Source: Lentihominibacter excrementipullorum (GTDB taxonomy: Bacteria; Bacillota; Clostridia; Peptostreptococcales; Anaerovoracaceae). From it: a stretch of 10,596 nucleotides of DNA. Positions 1 through 6,161 of the stretch are shown one piece after another. The first letter of the stretch is position 1. Every line of letters begins with the position of its first letter. The DNA is taken from positions 1-10,596 of the forward strand of contig DVOB01000110.1 in assembly GCA_018713975.1 (NCBI GenBank), read 5' to 3'. Under the pieces are notes generated by a model, which had not been told where the DNA came from, made no database searches, and was given only the letters and a program-made list of their open reading frames with translations. The translations under genes and the position numbers were made by a program.

Positions 1-171
1 ATAATTACCGAGGAAGACGTCATGGAGGGAACTCCGGCACTTGTACCTATAATACAGCTGGAGGTAATGCTCCCGGACGGAAACAAGCTGGTATCGATAC
101 AGGATCCTATAAGACTTGAAACACGGGAAGAAGCGGTTCCGATGTCAGAGCTGATAACGATGAATTATTAA
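1..171 (+). CDS. ureA: Urease gamma subunit UreA, C-terminal part (5' end outside window)
   Basis: Frame 1 is open from the window edge to TAA at 169-171 and gives 56 residues. The segment TEEDVMEGTPALVP, followed by IQLEVMLPDG, NKLVSIQ and DPI, matches the end of the small urease gamma subunit. This subunit packs with UreB and UreC in the (UreABC)3 urease complex, which hydrolyses urea to ammonia and carbamate. Typical bacterial UreA ends close to the 'NPI'-like motif. Here about 19 further residues follow (starting RLETREEAVP and ending ITMNY), so the C-terminus is longer than usual. The ureB start lies 10 bases downstream, so the two genes are translated from one message. Identification rests on the conserved C-terminal third and on the unmistakable downstream urease genes. 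Confidence 0.93.
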   Translation: MITEEDVMEGTPALVPIIQLEVMLPDGNKLVSIQDPIRLETREEAVPMSELITMNY

Positions 172-181
172 GGAGGGCGTC

Positions 182-556
182 ATGAAATATCAAATTGGAG
201 AGATAATATTCGCCGATGACCCCATCGTGGTAAATGAGGGCCTGCCGACCATAGACCTGATCGTCAGCAATTCGGGAGACAGGACCATACAGGTATGCTC
301 TCATTATCACTTTTTTGAAGCCAATACGGCGTTGAGATTCGACAGGGAAAAGGCCTTTGGCTACAGGCTGGATATTCCGGCTGGCACGGCTATAAGGTTC
401 GAGCCGGGCGAGGAGAGGAAGGTAACGCTGGTGCCGTATAAGGGAAAGGAAAATCTTTACGGGTTCATGGGGGCGACGATGGGCAATGTCCACGACCCTG
501 AAGTGAAAAAAGCAGCCATTGAAAAGATGAACGCGATATTAAAGGAGTGTGAATGA
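182..556 (+). CDS. ureB: Urease beta subunit UreB
   Basis: This 124-residue protein is the urease beta subunit, a structural part of the cytoplasmic nickel enzyme. Family signatures are GEIIFADDPIVVNEG near the N-terminus, SGDRTIQVCSHYHFFEAN around residues 31-48, LRFDREKAFGYRLDIPAGTA, and the RFEPGEERKVTLV strand. After the usual end of the domain (YGFMG) there is a tail of about 25 mostly helical, charged residues. Many UreB proteins carry a tail of this kind, with variable sequence. The ATG at 182 has a perfect AGGAGG at 172-177 immediately after the ureA stop. Its TGA (554-556) is separated by one base from the ureC start, which suggests translational coupling. UreA and UreB are separate here, not fused as in Helicobacter. 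Confidence 0.97.
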   Translation: MKYQIGEIIFADDPIVVNEGLPTIDLIVSNSGDRTIQVCSHYHFFEANTALRFDREKAFGYRLDIPAGTAIRFEPGEERKVTLVPYKGKENLYGFMGATMGNVHDPEVKKAAIEKMNAILKECE

Positions 557-557
557 T

Positions 558-2276
558 ATGGCAGTAAAGTTATCCAGACAGGAATATTGTGATATGTTCG
601 GACCTACGGTCGGCGATAAGATACATCTCGCAGATACCGGCCTTATTGCGGAGATAGAAAAGGATTACGCGGCAGACTGCTACGGGGATGAAGTGCTTTT
701 CGGCGGAGGAAAGACAGACAGAGACGGAATGGGAAATATGTCGGGCAAGACTACAGAGGACGGCGTGCTTGATGTCTGCGTGACCAACGCTATAATCATA
801 GACCCTATGGTAGGAGTGGTGAAAGGCGATATCGGCATCAAGGATGGTGTCATCGTAGGAATAGGAAAGGCGGGGAACCCCGATACCATGAACATAACGC
901 CGGGGCTCATCATCGGATGCGCTACGGAAGTAGTATCGGCAGAAGGTCTGATGGTAACGCCAGGAGGAATAGATGTGCACGTTCACTTCGAATCTCCCGC
1001 ACAGGCATGGGAAGCTATGAGCAACGGCCTGACCACCATGCTGGGCGGCGGCTCGGGAGCCAAGACGACCAGTGTCGAGACACCGGGGCCGGAGCACCTG
1101 CTGATGATGATAGAAGCTCACGAAGAGCTGCCCGTTAACGCGGGCTTCCTGGGAAGAGGGAACTCAAGCCTTCCGGAAGCCATAGAAGAACAGGCGCTCA
1201 ACGGGGCCATAGGAATGAAGATACATGAGGATTTCGGAGCGACGCCTGCAGTCATCAAGTGTTGCCTCGATGTAGCCGACAAGTACGATTTCCAGGTTCA
1301 GATACATACGGATACTCTCAATGAAGGAGGGTTTGTAGAGACGACTATAGACTCCTTCGGCGGCAGGACCATACACACTTACCATTCGGAAGGAGCCGGT
1401 GGCGGCCATGCTCCGGATATCATGAGAGTAGTGGGAGAGCCTAACGTAATACCGTCGTCAACCAATTGCACCAACCCATATACGGTGAATACCGTGGCGG
1501 AGCATCTGGACATGATAATGGCGGTGCATCATCTCAACCCTAAGGTACCTGAAGATGTGGCCTTTGCCGATTCCAGAGTAAGAGGAGAAACAATAGCTGC
1601 CGAGGACGTGCTTCATGATATGGGCGCTATTTCCATTCATGGTTCCGACTCCCAGGGAATGGGAAGAGTTGGAGAGACCATACTGAGGACGTGGCAGATG
1701 GCTGCTAAGATGAAGAAGCAGAGAGGCCCACTTCCGGAGGAAACGGGCGATAATGATAACGAGAGGATACTTCGCTATATGGCCAAGTATACTATCAACG
1801 CGGCAAAAGTATTTGGTATAGACGAATATGTAGGTTCGCTGCTTCCGGGCAGACTGGCTGATTTCTGCGTTTGGGATCCGGCCTTCTTCGGCGCCAAGCC
1901 TTGGCTGGTATTCAAATGTGGACAGGTGGCCTACTCATCATCAGGTGATGTGAACGCGGCTATAGAAGTAGCGCAGCCTATGATCTACAGGAAACAGTAT
2001 GCGTCATGCGGGAGCGCTCTCAACAGGTACAGCAAGATATTCGTGACACAGGCAGCTATAGACGCAGGTCTGGGCGACAAGGTGCCTAATTCCAAACATA
2101 AACTGCTTCCTGTGAAGAATACGAGAAACCTGAGAAAATCGGACATGGTAAGAAACAGCTATTGTCCTGATGTGAGAATAGATCCGGAGACTTACAAAGT
2201 CTATATCGACGGCGAGTATATAACTTGCGATCCGGAAGAGGTAGTATGCCTCAACCACAAGTATTTCTTCAGATAG
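558..2276 (+). CDS. ureC: Urease alpha (catalytic) subunit UreC, with atypical active-site flap
   Basis: This is the catalytic amidohydrolase-fold subunit of urease, 572 residues, close to the usual ~570. I chose ATG 558 over GTG 549 because GGAG at 544-547 is 10 bases from the ATG and almost touches the GTG. The dinickel ligands are all present: H141 and H143 (HVH), carbamylatable K221 (MKIHEDFGATP), H250 (VQIHTD), H276 (TYHSEGAGGGHAPD) and D364 (SDSQGMGR). Also kept are H223, D225, catalytic H324 and R340. Spacing from K221 to D364 matches Klebsiella and Sporosarcina ureases exactly. Departures from the family: the flap cysteine (Cys319 Klebsiella, Cys322 Sporosarcina) is V323. The loop at 163-177 is three residues shorter than usual. 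The block after HxH reads FESPAQ where FICPQQ is usual, and G367 replaces the normal alanine. Urease activity is likely given the full accessory set, but the substrate pocket is unusual. Confidence 0.96.
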   Translation: MAVKLSRQEYCDMFGPTVGDKIHLADTGLIAEIEKDYAADCYGDEVLFGGGKTDRDGMGNMSGKTTEDGVLDVCVTNAIIIDPMVGVVKGDIGIKDGVIVGIGKAGNPDTMNITPGLIIGCATEVVSAEGLMVTPGGIDVHVHFESPAQAWEAMSNGLTTMLGGGSGAKTTSVETPGPEHLLMMIEAHEELPVNAGFLGRGNSSLPEAIEEQALNGAIGMKIHEDFGATPAVIKCCLDVADKYDFQVQIHTDTLNEGGFVETTIDSFGGRTIHTYHSEGAGGGHAPDIMRVVGEPNVIPSSTNCTNPYTVNTVAEHLDMIMAVHHLNPKVPEDVAFADSRVRGETIAAEDVLHDMGAISIHGSDSQGMGRVGETILRTWQMAAKMKKQRGPLPEETGDNDNERILRYMAKYTINAAKVFGIDEYVGSLLPGRLADFCVWDPAFFGAKPWLVFKCGQVAYSSSGDVNAAIEVAQPMIYRKQYASCGSALNRYSKIFVTQAAIDAGLGDKVPNSKHKLLPVKNTRNLRKSDMVRNSYCPDVRIDPETYKVYIDGEYITCDPEEVVCLNHKYFFR

Positions 2277-2292
2277 ATGACCGGGAGGGAAC

Positions 2293-2772
2293 ATGATCAT
2301 TGAGAAAATCATCGGCAGTATAGCTGATTTCCAACACGAGGGACTCAAGACAGATAAAGTGTTGCTGGATCATCACGACATGGAAAGATCCCATCAGAAG
2401 ATGATCAGCAAAGGCGGAGAAAAATTAGCCGTATCCCTGGATCACGGAGAAAAGCTGTTCCGCGGCGCGGTGCTTTACAAAGACGAGAAGAAGATGATAG
2501 TTGTCGATATGATACCGGAGGACGCCTTGGAAATACGGCCGGAGGGAAACCGGCAATGGGCGAAGGCTGCCTTCAATATAGGGAATATGCATCAGCCGGC
2601 ATACATATACGATGATTGCATAGTGATCCCCTATGACGCGATCATGGAGAATCTCCTTAATTCCATAGGTGTGGCCTTTACACGATGTGAGCGGAAGTTG
2701 GACGGAGAGAAAGCGGCTCACGTCGTGGGAGGTCAACATCACCATCACCACCATCATCACCACGATGACTGA
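2293..2772 (+). CDS. ureE: Urease accessory nickel metallochaperone UreE with poly-His tail
   Basis: This 159-residue UreE is a dimeric cytoplasmic nickel chaperone that delivers nickel to the UreD-UreF-UreG-apourease complex. The N-terminal domain begins MIIEKIIGSIADF, and the metal-binding domain contains AFNIGNMHQP with the conserved dimer-interface nickel ligand H100. IYDDCIVIPYDAIMENLLNSIGVAF follows as in other UreE proteins. The C-terminus is GGQ, nine consecutive histidines (residues 149-157) and DD, which resembles the His-rich nickel-storing tail of Klebsiella UreE. Mixed CAT/CAC codons show it is a natural sequence. GGGAGG at 2283-2288 precedes the ATG, and the gene starts 16 bases after ureC. 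In the interior, D26-H27-H28-D29 could add further metal contacts, which is inference. Confidence 0.97.
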   Translation: MIIEKIIGSIADFQHEGLKTDKVLLDHHDMERSHQKMISKGGEKLAVSLDHGEKLFRGAVLYKDEKKMIVVDMIPEDALEIRPEGNRQWAKAAFNIGNMHQPAYIYDDCIVIPYDAIMENLLNSIGVAFTRCERKLDGEKAAHVVGGQHHHHHHHHHDD

Positions 2773-2787
2773 GACCAGGAGTGTGCC

Positions 2788-3474
2788 ATGATGAATGATA
2801 AGCAGTTGTTTTATCTGATGCAGATAGCCGGAGGGACATTTCCCTCCGGCGGTTTCAGCCAGTCCTGGGGCCTTGAGACTTATGTAGCCAATGGGAAAGT
2901 TTCCGATGAGGCGAGTTTCAAAAGGTTCATGGAAACGTATCTGGAGAGCACTGTAGCTAAATGTGAAGGGCCTGTGATGTGTCAGGCGTACAGGCTGGCG
3001 ACAGATGGAGACAACAGGAAAATAGAAGAACTGGAAGATCTGAGTCGTGCCGTCAAGGTGACCAAGGAAGGCAGAGAGTCCAGCCTGAGGATGGGCAAGG
3101 CATTCATGAGGATAATGGCGGATATAACGGACGATGAGAAACTGACAGAGATAAAGGACATGTGTGGACCGGAGGGGATAACATATCCTGTGATATATGG
3201 TCTGGTATGCGGAAGGCTGGGTCTGGACATAGGTGAATCTATGAAGGCGTTCGTGTTCAGCACGGTCAATGCTTTGGTCCAGAGCGCGGTCAAGCTGGTC
3301 CCGCTGGGGAACAAGCAGGCGCAGCGGATATTGCTGGAGCTTCATCCATTGATGGAAGCGACAGTGGAAGCCGGGATGGAGACACCTCTGGAAGATATCT
3401 CAAACTTCTGTCCCGGGCTGGATATCGCCGGGATACTGCATGAGTATCTGACTACGAGGCTGTACATGTCGTAA
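2788..3474 (+). CDS. ureF: Urease accessory protein UreF
   Basis: This 228-residue protein matches UreF, the all-helical accessory protein that joins UreD and UreG on apourease and acts as a checkpoint on UreG GTP hydrolysis during nickel insertion. The diagnostic N-terminal motif is FPSGGFSQSWGLETYV (residues 18-33), the counterpart of the usual FP(V/I)GxFSxSxGLE. The SLRMGKAFMRI segment and the C-terminal SAVKLVPLGNKQAQRILLEL helix are also typical. The latter corresponds to the conserved region holding the UreD/UreG contact surface. AGGAG at 2777-2781 serves either ATG 2788 or the adjacent in-frame ATG 2791, so the first methionine is uncertain by one codon. The gap from the ureE stop is 15 bases and the gap to ureG is 17 bases. 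Confidence 0.95.
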   Translation: MMNDKQLFYLMQIAGGTFPSGGFSQSWGLETYVANGKVSDEASFKRFMETYLESTVAKCEGPVMCQAYRLATDGDNRKIEELEDLSRAVKVTKEGRESSLRMGKAFMRIMADITDDEKLTEIKDMCGPEGITYPVIYGLVCGRLGLDIGESMKAFVFSTVNALVQSAVKLVPLGNKQAQRILLELHPLMEATVEAGMETPLEDISNFCPGLDIAGILHEYLTTRLYMS

Positions 3475-3491
3475 ACAGTGGAGGATATAGT

Positions 3492-4100
3492 ATGAGAAGG
3501 CCTGTAAAGATAGGCGTCGGAGGACCGGTGGGCTCCGGAAAGACGGCGCTGATAGAGAAGTTATGCAAAAATTTGAGAGACGAATATCAGATAGCAGTCG
3601 TGACCAATGACATATTTACAAAGGAGGACGCTCGCATCCTGACAGCGGCGGAAGCACTGCCGGAAGAGAGGATAATAGGTGTGGAGACGGGAGGCTGTCC
3701 TCATACTGCCGTCAGAGAAGATATTTCCATGAACCTGGACGCCATAGATGTGCTTCTGGACAGATTTGATGATCTGGATATAATATTCGTGGAGAGCGGA
3801 GGGGACAACCTGGCAGCCACATTCAGTCCCGAGCTGGTGGATGGCCTAATCTTCGTCATAGACGTGGGAGAAGGGGAGAAGATCCCGAGGAAAGGCGGCC
3901 CCGGTATAACTAAGTCCGATCTGCTGGTGATAAACAAAATAGACATAGCGCCGTATGTCCATAGTGATCTGGGGGTCATGGACAGAGACACTAAGGTCCA
4001 GAGAGGAGATAAGCCTTATGTGTTCACTAATCTTTTCGACGGCACCGGCCTGGATGAAGTGATAAGATGGGTGAAGGAAGACATGTTGTTTGAGGAATAG
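3492..4100 (+). CDS. ureG: Urease accessory GTPase UreG
   Basis: UreG is the SIMIBI-class GTPase that binds nickel as a dimer and hydrolyses GTP to drive nickel transfer into urease. At 202 residues it has the normal family length. Visible motifs, in order, are the Walker A loop GPVGSGKT (residues 11-18), the metal-binding Cys-Pro-His motif C69-P70-H71 inside GVETGGCPHTAVRED, the Walker B/switch region IIFVESGGDN (97-106) followed by LAATFSPELVD, and the guanine-specificity motif NKID (148-151). All residues expected for function are present. GGAGG at 3480-3484 lies 7 bases before the ATG. The stop codon (TAG 4098-4100) is followed 10 bases later by the ureD start, and the ureD SD overlaps that stop. 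Confidence 0.98.
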   Translation: MRRPVKIGVGGPVGSGKTALIEKLCKNLRDEYQIAVVTNDIFTKEDARILTAAEALPEERIIGVETGGCPHTAVREDISMNLDAIDVLLDRFDDLDIIFVESGGDNLAATFSPELVDGLIFVIDVGEGEKIPRKGGPGITKSDLLVINKIDIAPYVHSDLGVMDRDTKVQRGDKPYVFTNLFDGTGLDEVIRWVKEDMLFEE

Positions 4101-4110
4101 GAAGTTGGAT

Positions 4111-4932
4111 ATGAAGAAGACGACCGGAGAATTATCTCTCCTGTTCAGAAAGAAAAAGAACGGGCAGACTTATCTTGCGGAGCAGTACTATAAGTTGCCG
4201 CTGCAGGTCATGAGAGCTCATTACCAGGACAGTGACGGGACGGCATTCATATATCTTCTGAATCCCAGCGGAGGAGTCCTGCAGCACGACAGACTTCTGA
4301 CGGAAATAACCCTGGAGGAAGGAAGCAGGGTATATGTGACGACGCCGTCCAATACGAAATTCTACAAAATGGATGAAGGCTACGCAAGGGTGGAAAACGT
4401 GATCACTGTCGGCAGAGATGCGGTGCTGGAGTATTTGCCGGAGCATAATGCGCCTTTCGCCATGTCAGAGGCTTATCAGGAAAACGAATTCCATCTTTCG
4501 GGAAGTTCAGTGCTGATAGCATCCGATATGGTAAGCGCCGGAAGAGCTACGTGCGGAGAGAAGTTCGACTACAGGCTGTACGCTTCCAGAACGAGGATAT
4601 ATGTGGACGGAAAGCTGAAAATATACGATTGCAGTCATATAAAGCCTGACGAAACGGACATGGAAAGGCTGGGATATATGGAAGGCCATTTGACAAACGG
4701 GACCATATATGTGTACGCCGAGAGGATAGAAGACGCCTTGCCGGAGCGGCTGAACGCCATGGAGGCTCACGGCGATGTCGTTTTCGCGGCAGGTAAGATA
4801 GATGACAGCATGATGATCGTCAGGTTCGTGGGAGGTGACATGGTGTCCCTCAAGGAGACTCTCAATGACATATGGGGGCAGATAAGACGCGATGTGCTCG
4901 GAAAGGAACCTGTGAGGATAAGGAAGTACTGA
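4111..4932 (+). CDS. ureD: Urease accessory protein UreD (UreH)
   Basis: This 273-residue protein is UreD/UreH, the beta-helical accessory protein that binds apourease directly and forms the UreD-UreF-UreG activation complex through which nickel passes. Family features are YYKLPLQVMRAHY, YLLNPSGGVLQHDRL (the usual 'PPGGVvgGD' segment), VYVTTPSNTKFYK, AVLEYLPEHNAPF, and SDMVSAGRATCGEKFDY (the usual 'GR.a.GE.F' segment). I preferred ATG 4111, which is preceded by AGGA (4099-4102) spaced 8 bases away. An in-frame TTG at 4090 would overlap ureG and add seven residues (LRNRKLD) without homology. Placement of ureD last, after ureG, is common in Gram-positive urease operons. The first D of 'GGD' is shifted here to QHD, a small family variation. 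Confidence 0.95.
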   Translation: MKKTTGELSLLFRKKKNGQTYLAEQYYKLPLQVMRAHYQDSDGTAFIYLLNPSGGVLQHDRLLTEITLEEGSRVYVTTPSNTKFYKMDEGYARVENVITVGRDAVLEYLPEHNAPFAMSEAYQENEFHLSGSSVLIASDMVSAGRATCGEKFDYRLYASRTRIYVDGKLKIYDCSHIKPDETDMERLGYMEGHLTNGTIYVYAERIEDALPERLNAMEAHGDVVFAAGKIDDSMMIVRFVGGDMVSLKETLNDIWGQIRRDVLGKEPVRIRKY

Positions 4933-4943
4933 TTGGAGGGGAT

Positions 4944-5435
4944 ATGATGTTCAGAGAAGTCAGGAGAAACAAAAAACAGATACTAACGGCAGAGCAGTGT
5001 GAAGATATCCTGAGGCAGACTACGTCAGGAGTCCTGTCTGTCCTGGGTGACGACGATTACCCTTACGGCGTTCCCATGAGCTATGCTTATGATGACGGCA
5101 AACTGTATTTTCACGGAATGCCGGCGGGGCATAAGATGGATGCGTTGAAAAAGCACGACAAGGTGTCCTTCACGGTGATAGAGACGGATCATATCGTGCC
5201 GGATGAGTACACTACTTATTACAGGAGCGTGATCGTATTTGGCAGGGCGAAGATCATCGAAGACCCTGAGGAAAAAGTGGATGCGCTGCTGAAACTGGTG
5301 GACAAATATTCAGCCGATTATCGGGAAGGGAGTATGGAAGAGATAAATGGCAAACTGAAAGCTGTGTGTATATTCGTGGTAGACGCTGAACATATTTCAG
5401 GGAAGGAAGCGATAGAATTCGCGGAGGCACGGTAG
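4944..5435 (+). CDS. Pyridoxamine 5'-phosphate oxidase-like flavoprotein (Nim/FMN split-barrel family)
   Basis: This 163-residue soluble protein belongs to the FMN-binding split-barrel family that includes Nim-type nitroimidazole reductases. Evidence includes the opening MFREVRRNKKQILT, a strand-turn-strand TSGVLSVLGDDDYPYGVPMSY (residues 27-47), the FMN-pocket signature YFHGMPAGHKMDAL with H57 and H63-K64, and YYRSVIVFGRAKII. The acidic C-terminal helix contains AEHISGKEAIEF. The substrate is unknown, and homologues are often annotated only as pyridoxamine-phosphate-oxidase family. GGAGG (4935-4939) sits 4 bases from ATG 4944 and 7 bases from the adjacent in-frame ATG 4947, so the true start may be one codon later. 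It follows ureD by 11 bases and ends before the operon terminator, so it is very probably co-transcribed with urease. No known step of urease maturation needs it. Confidence 0.88.
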   Translation: MMFREVRRNKKQILTAEQCEDILRQTTSGVLSVLGDDDYPYGVPMSYAYDDGKLYFHGMPAGHKMDALKKHDKVSFTVIETDHIVPDEYTTYYRSVIVFGRAKIIEDPEEKVDALLKLVDKYSADYREGSMEEINGKLKAVCIFVVDAEHISGKEAIEFAEAR

Positions 5436-5462
5436 CGGTGATCCCTCAATCCATGGAGACGG

Positions 5463-5507
5463 GGCCGTCGCGTCGGATCGGAAGTCTGATGTGACAGGCC
5501 TTTTTTT
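5463..5507 (+). terminator. Rho-independent terminator 1 after the urease operon
   Basis: A long hairpin is followed by seven T residues (5501-5507). GGCC 5463-5466 pairs with GGCC 5497-5500. GTC 5467-5469 pairs with GAC 5493-5495, with A5496 bulged. The stem continues with mixed Watson-Crick and G-T pairs (5470-5478 with 5484-5492), closing on the loop CGGAA (5479-5483). It lies 27 bases after the flavoprotein stop, so it should end the ure transcript. Pairing was worked out by hand and no folding energy was computed. Confidence 0.8.
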
Positions 5508-5530
5508 GATGCCACGGTCAGCGGGAAGGT

Positions 5531-5557
5531 AAAATGCGGACGGCAGCGCATTTTTTT
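5531..5557 (+). terminator. Rho-independent terminator 2, possibly bidirectional
   Basis: AAAATGCG (5531-5538) and CGCATTTT (5547-5554) are perfect inverted repeats around an 8-base loop, and a T7 run spans 5551-5557. The A-rich left arm gives a short T-rich tail on the other strand, so it might also work in reverse. It sits 24 bases after the first terminator and would catch read-through from the urease operon into spoVAC. Confidence 0.75.
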
Positions 5558-5576
5558 CCATAAGCCGTGCATAATA
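5548..5576 (+). promoter_or_regulatory. Candidate sigma-G promoter for spoVAC-spoVAD-spoVAE
   Basis: CATAATA at 5570-5576 fits the forespore sigma-G -10 consensus CATnhTA. GCATT at 5548-5552 matches four of five positions of the -35 consensus GHATR, with 17 bases between. Sigma-G control of spoVA is established in Bacillus subtilis. The -10 ends 39 bases before the spoVAC ATG. The -35 lies in the descending arm of terminator 2. This is a visual match only, with no mapped transcript. Confidence 0.55.
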
Positions 5577-5615
5577 ATCGAAAGAAGAGTTTTAACTGGA
5601 AAAGAGGGATAGTTC

Positions 5616-6152
5616 ATGGCTGATAACAGGAAAATAGAGAGTAAGGCCGACGAAGGGGAGAGGAGCGGACGCGGCAGTACAGATGATCTGCATGGTCGGG
5701 TAGCGAAAAAAGATGTGGCGAAGGCATACGAGAAGTATGCGGAACGATTCACGCCGAAACCTCGATATTTTTTCAATTCACTGAAGGCTTTCGCGACAGG
5801 CGGGATGATATGTACAGCGTCGCTGTGGCTGGAGCGGAAGTTCATGGCGGCAGGAGTACCGGAGCAGGATGCCGGTATCTGCGTAGTCATCATCCTCATC
5901 ATGGCAGCTCAGCTCCTGACCGGACTGGGATGGTTCGATACTGTCGGCAAGCATGTGGGAGCTGGTGTCATCGTACCCATTACCGGTTTTGCCAATTCCA
6001 TGGTGGCGCCTGCGCTGGAATATAAAAAGGAAGGTATCGTTCTGGGGGTAGGAGCAAAACTCTTCTCTCTGTCAGGGCCTGTGCTTGTTTCCGGTATAGC
6101 GCTGTCTACAGCCATTGGTCTCATTTATTGGGCTGTGGGCGTGATATGGTAG
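5616..6152 (+). CDS. spoVAC: Stage V sporulation protein AC, SpoVAC (DPA channel component)
   Basis: SpoVAC is an inner forespore membrane protein needed for uptake of calcium-dipicolinate during sporulation and its release in germination. The B. subtilis protein can act as a mechanosensitive channel. The 178-residue sequence has a hydrophilic N-terminus (1-45), then YFFNSLKAFATGGMICTASLW. A hydrophobic helix follows at about 86-103, then LLTGLGWFDTVGKHVGAG, VPITGFANSMVAPALEYKKEG, and the end segment GVGAKLFSLSGPVLVSGIAL. These are the conserved SpoVAC blocks. The charged N-terminal extension is roughly 25-30 residues longer than in B. subtilis. AGAGGGA (5603-5609) precedes the ATG. It is first in the spoVA operon, with the spoVAD start 9 bases after its stop. 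Confidence 0.96.
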   Translation: MADNRKIESKADEGERSGRGSTDDLHGRVAKKDVAKAYEKYAERFTPKPRYFFNSLKAFATGGMICTASLWLERKFMAAGVPEQDAGICVVIILIMAAQLLTGLGWFDTVGKHVGAGVIVPITGFANSMVAPALEYKKEGIVLGVGAKLFSLSGPVLVSGIALSTAIGLIYWAVGVIW

Positions 6153-6161
6153 GGGGCGGCG

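Noticed and set aside
549..557. GTG at 549 as the ureC start
   Set aside because: It nearly abuts the SD GGAG (544-547). ATG 558 has proper spacing and gives the usual N-terminus of UreC.
570..1121. Minus-strand open frame (183 codons) opposite ureC
   Set aside because: No family motif, no SD, and it lies wholly within the conserved ureC coding sequence, so it is a shadow frame.
2740..2766. Nine-histidine run as an engineered purification tag
   Set aside because: It sits at the natural UreE C-terminus in an intact operon, uses mixed CAT/CAC codons, and His-rich UreE tails are known in nature.
2425..3345. Long minus-strand open frame (306 codons) opposite ureE and ureF
   Set aside because: It is antisense to two well-matched urease genes, shows no recognisable domain, and contains a Val/Met run that is simply the complement of the UreE histidine tail.
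4090..4110. TTG at 4090 as the ureD start
   Set aside because: It would overlap ureG and add seven residues with no family match. ATG 4111 has its own AGGA at suitable spacing.
5436..5615. Possible riboswitch or small RNA in the structured intergenic region
   Set aside because: The two hairpins are fully explained as intrinsic terminators with T-runs. No conserved riboswitch core was recognisable, and the remaining sequence upstream of spoVAC holds only the promoter candidate and SD.
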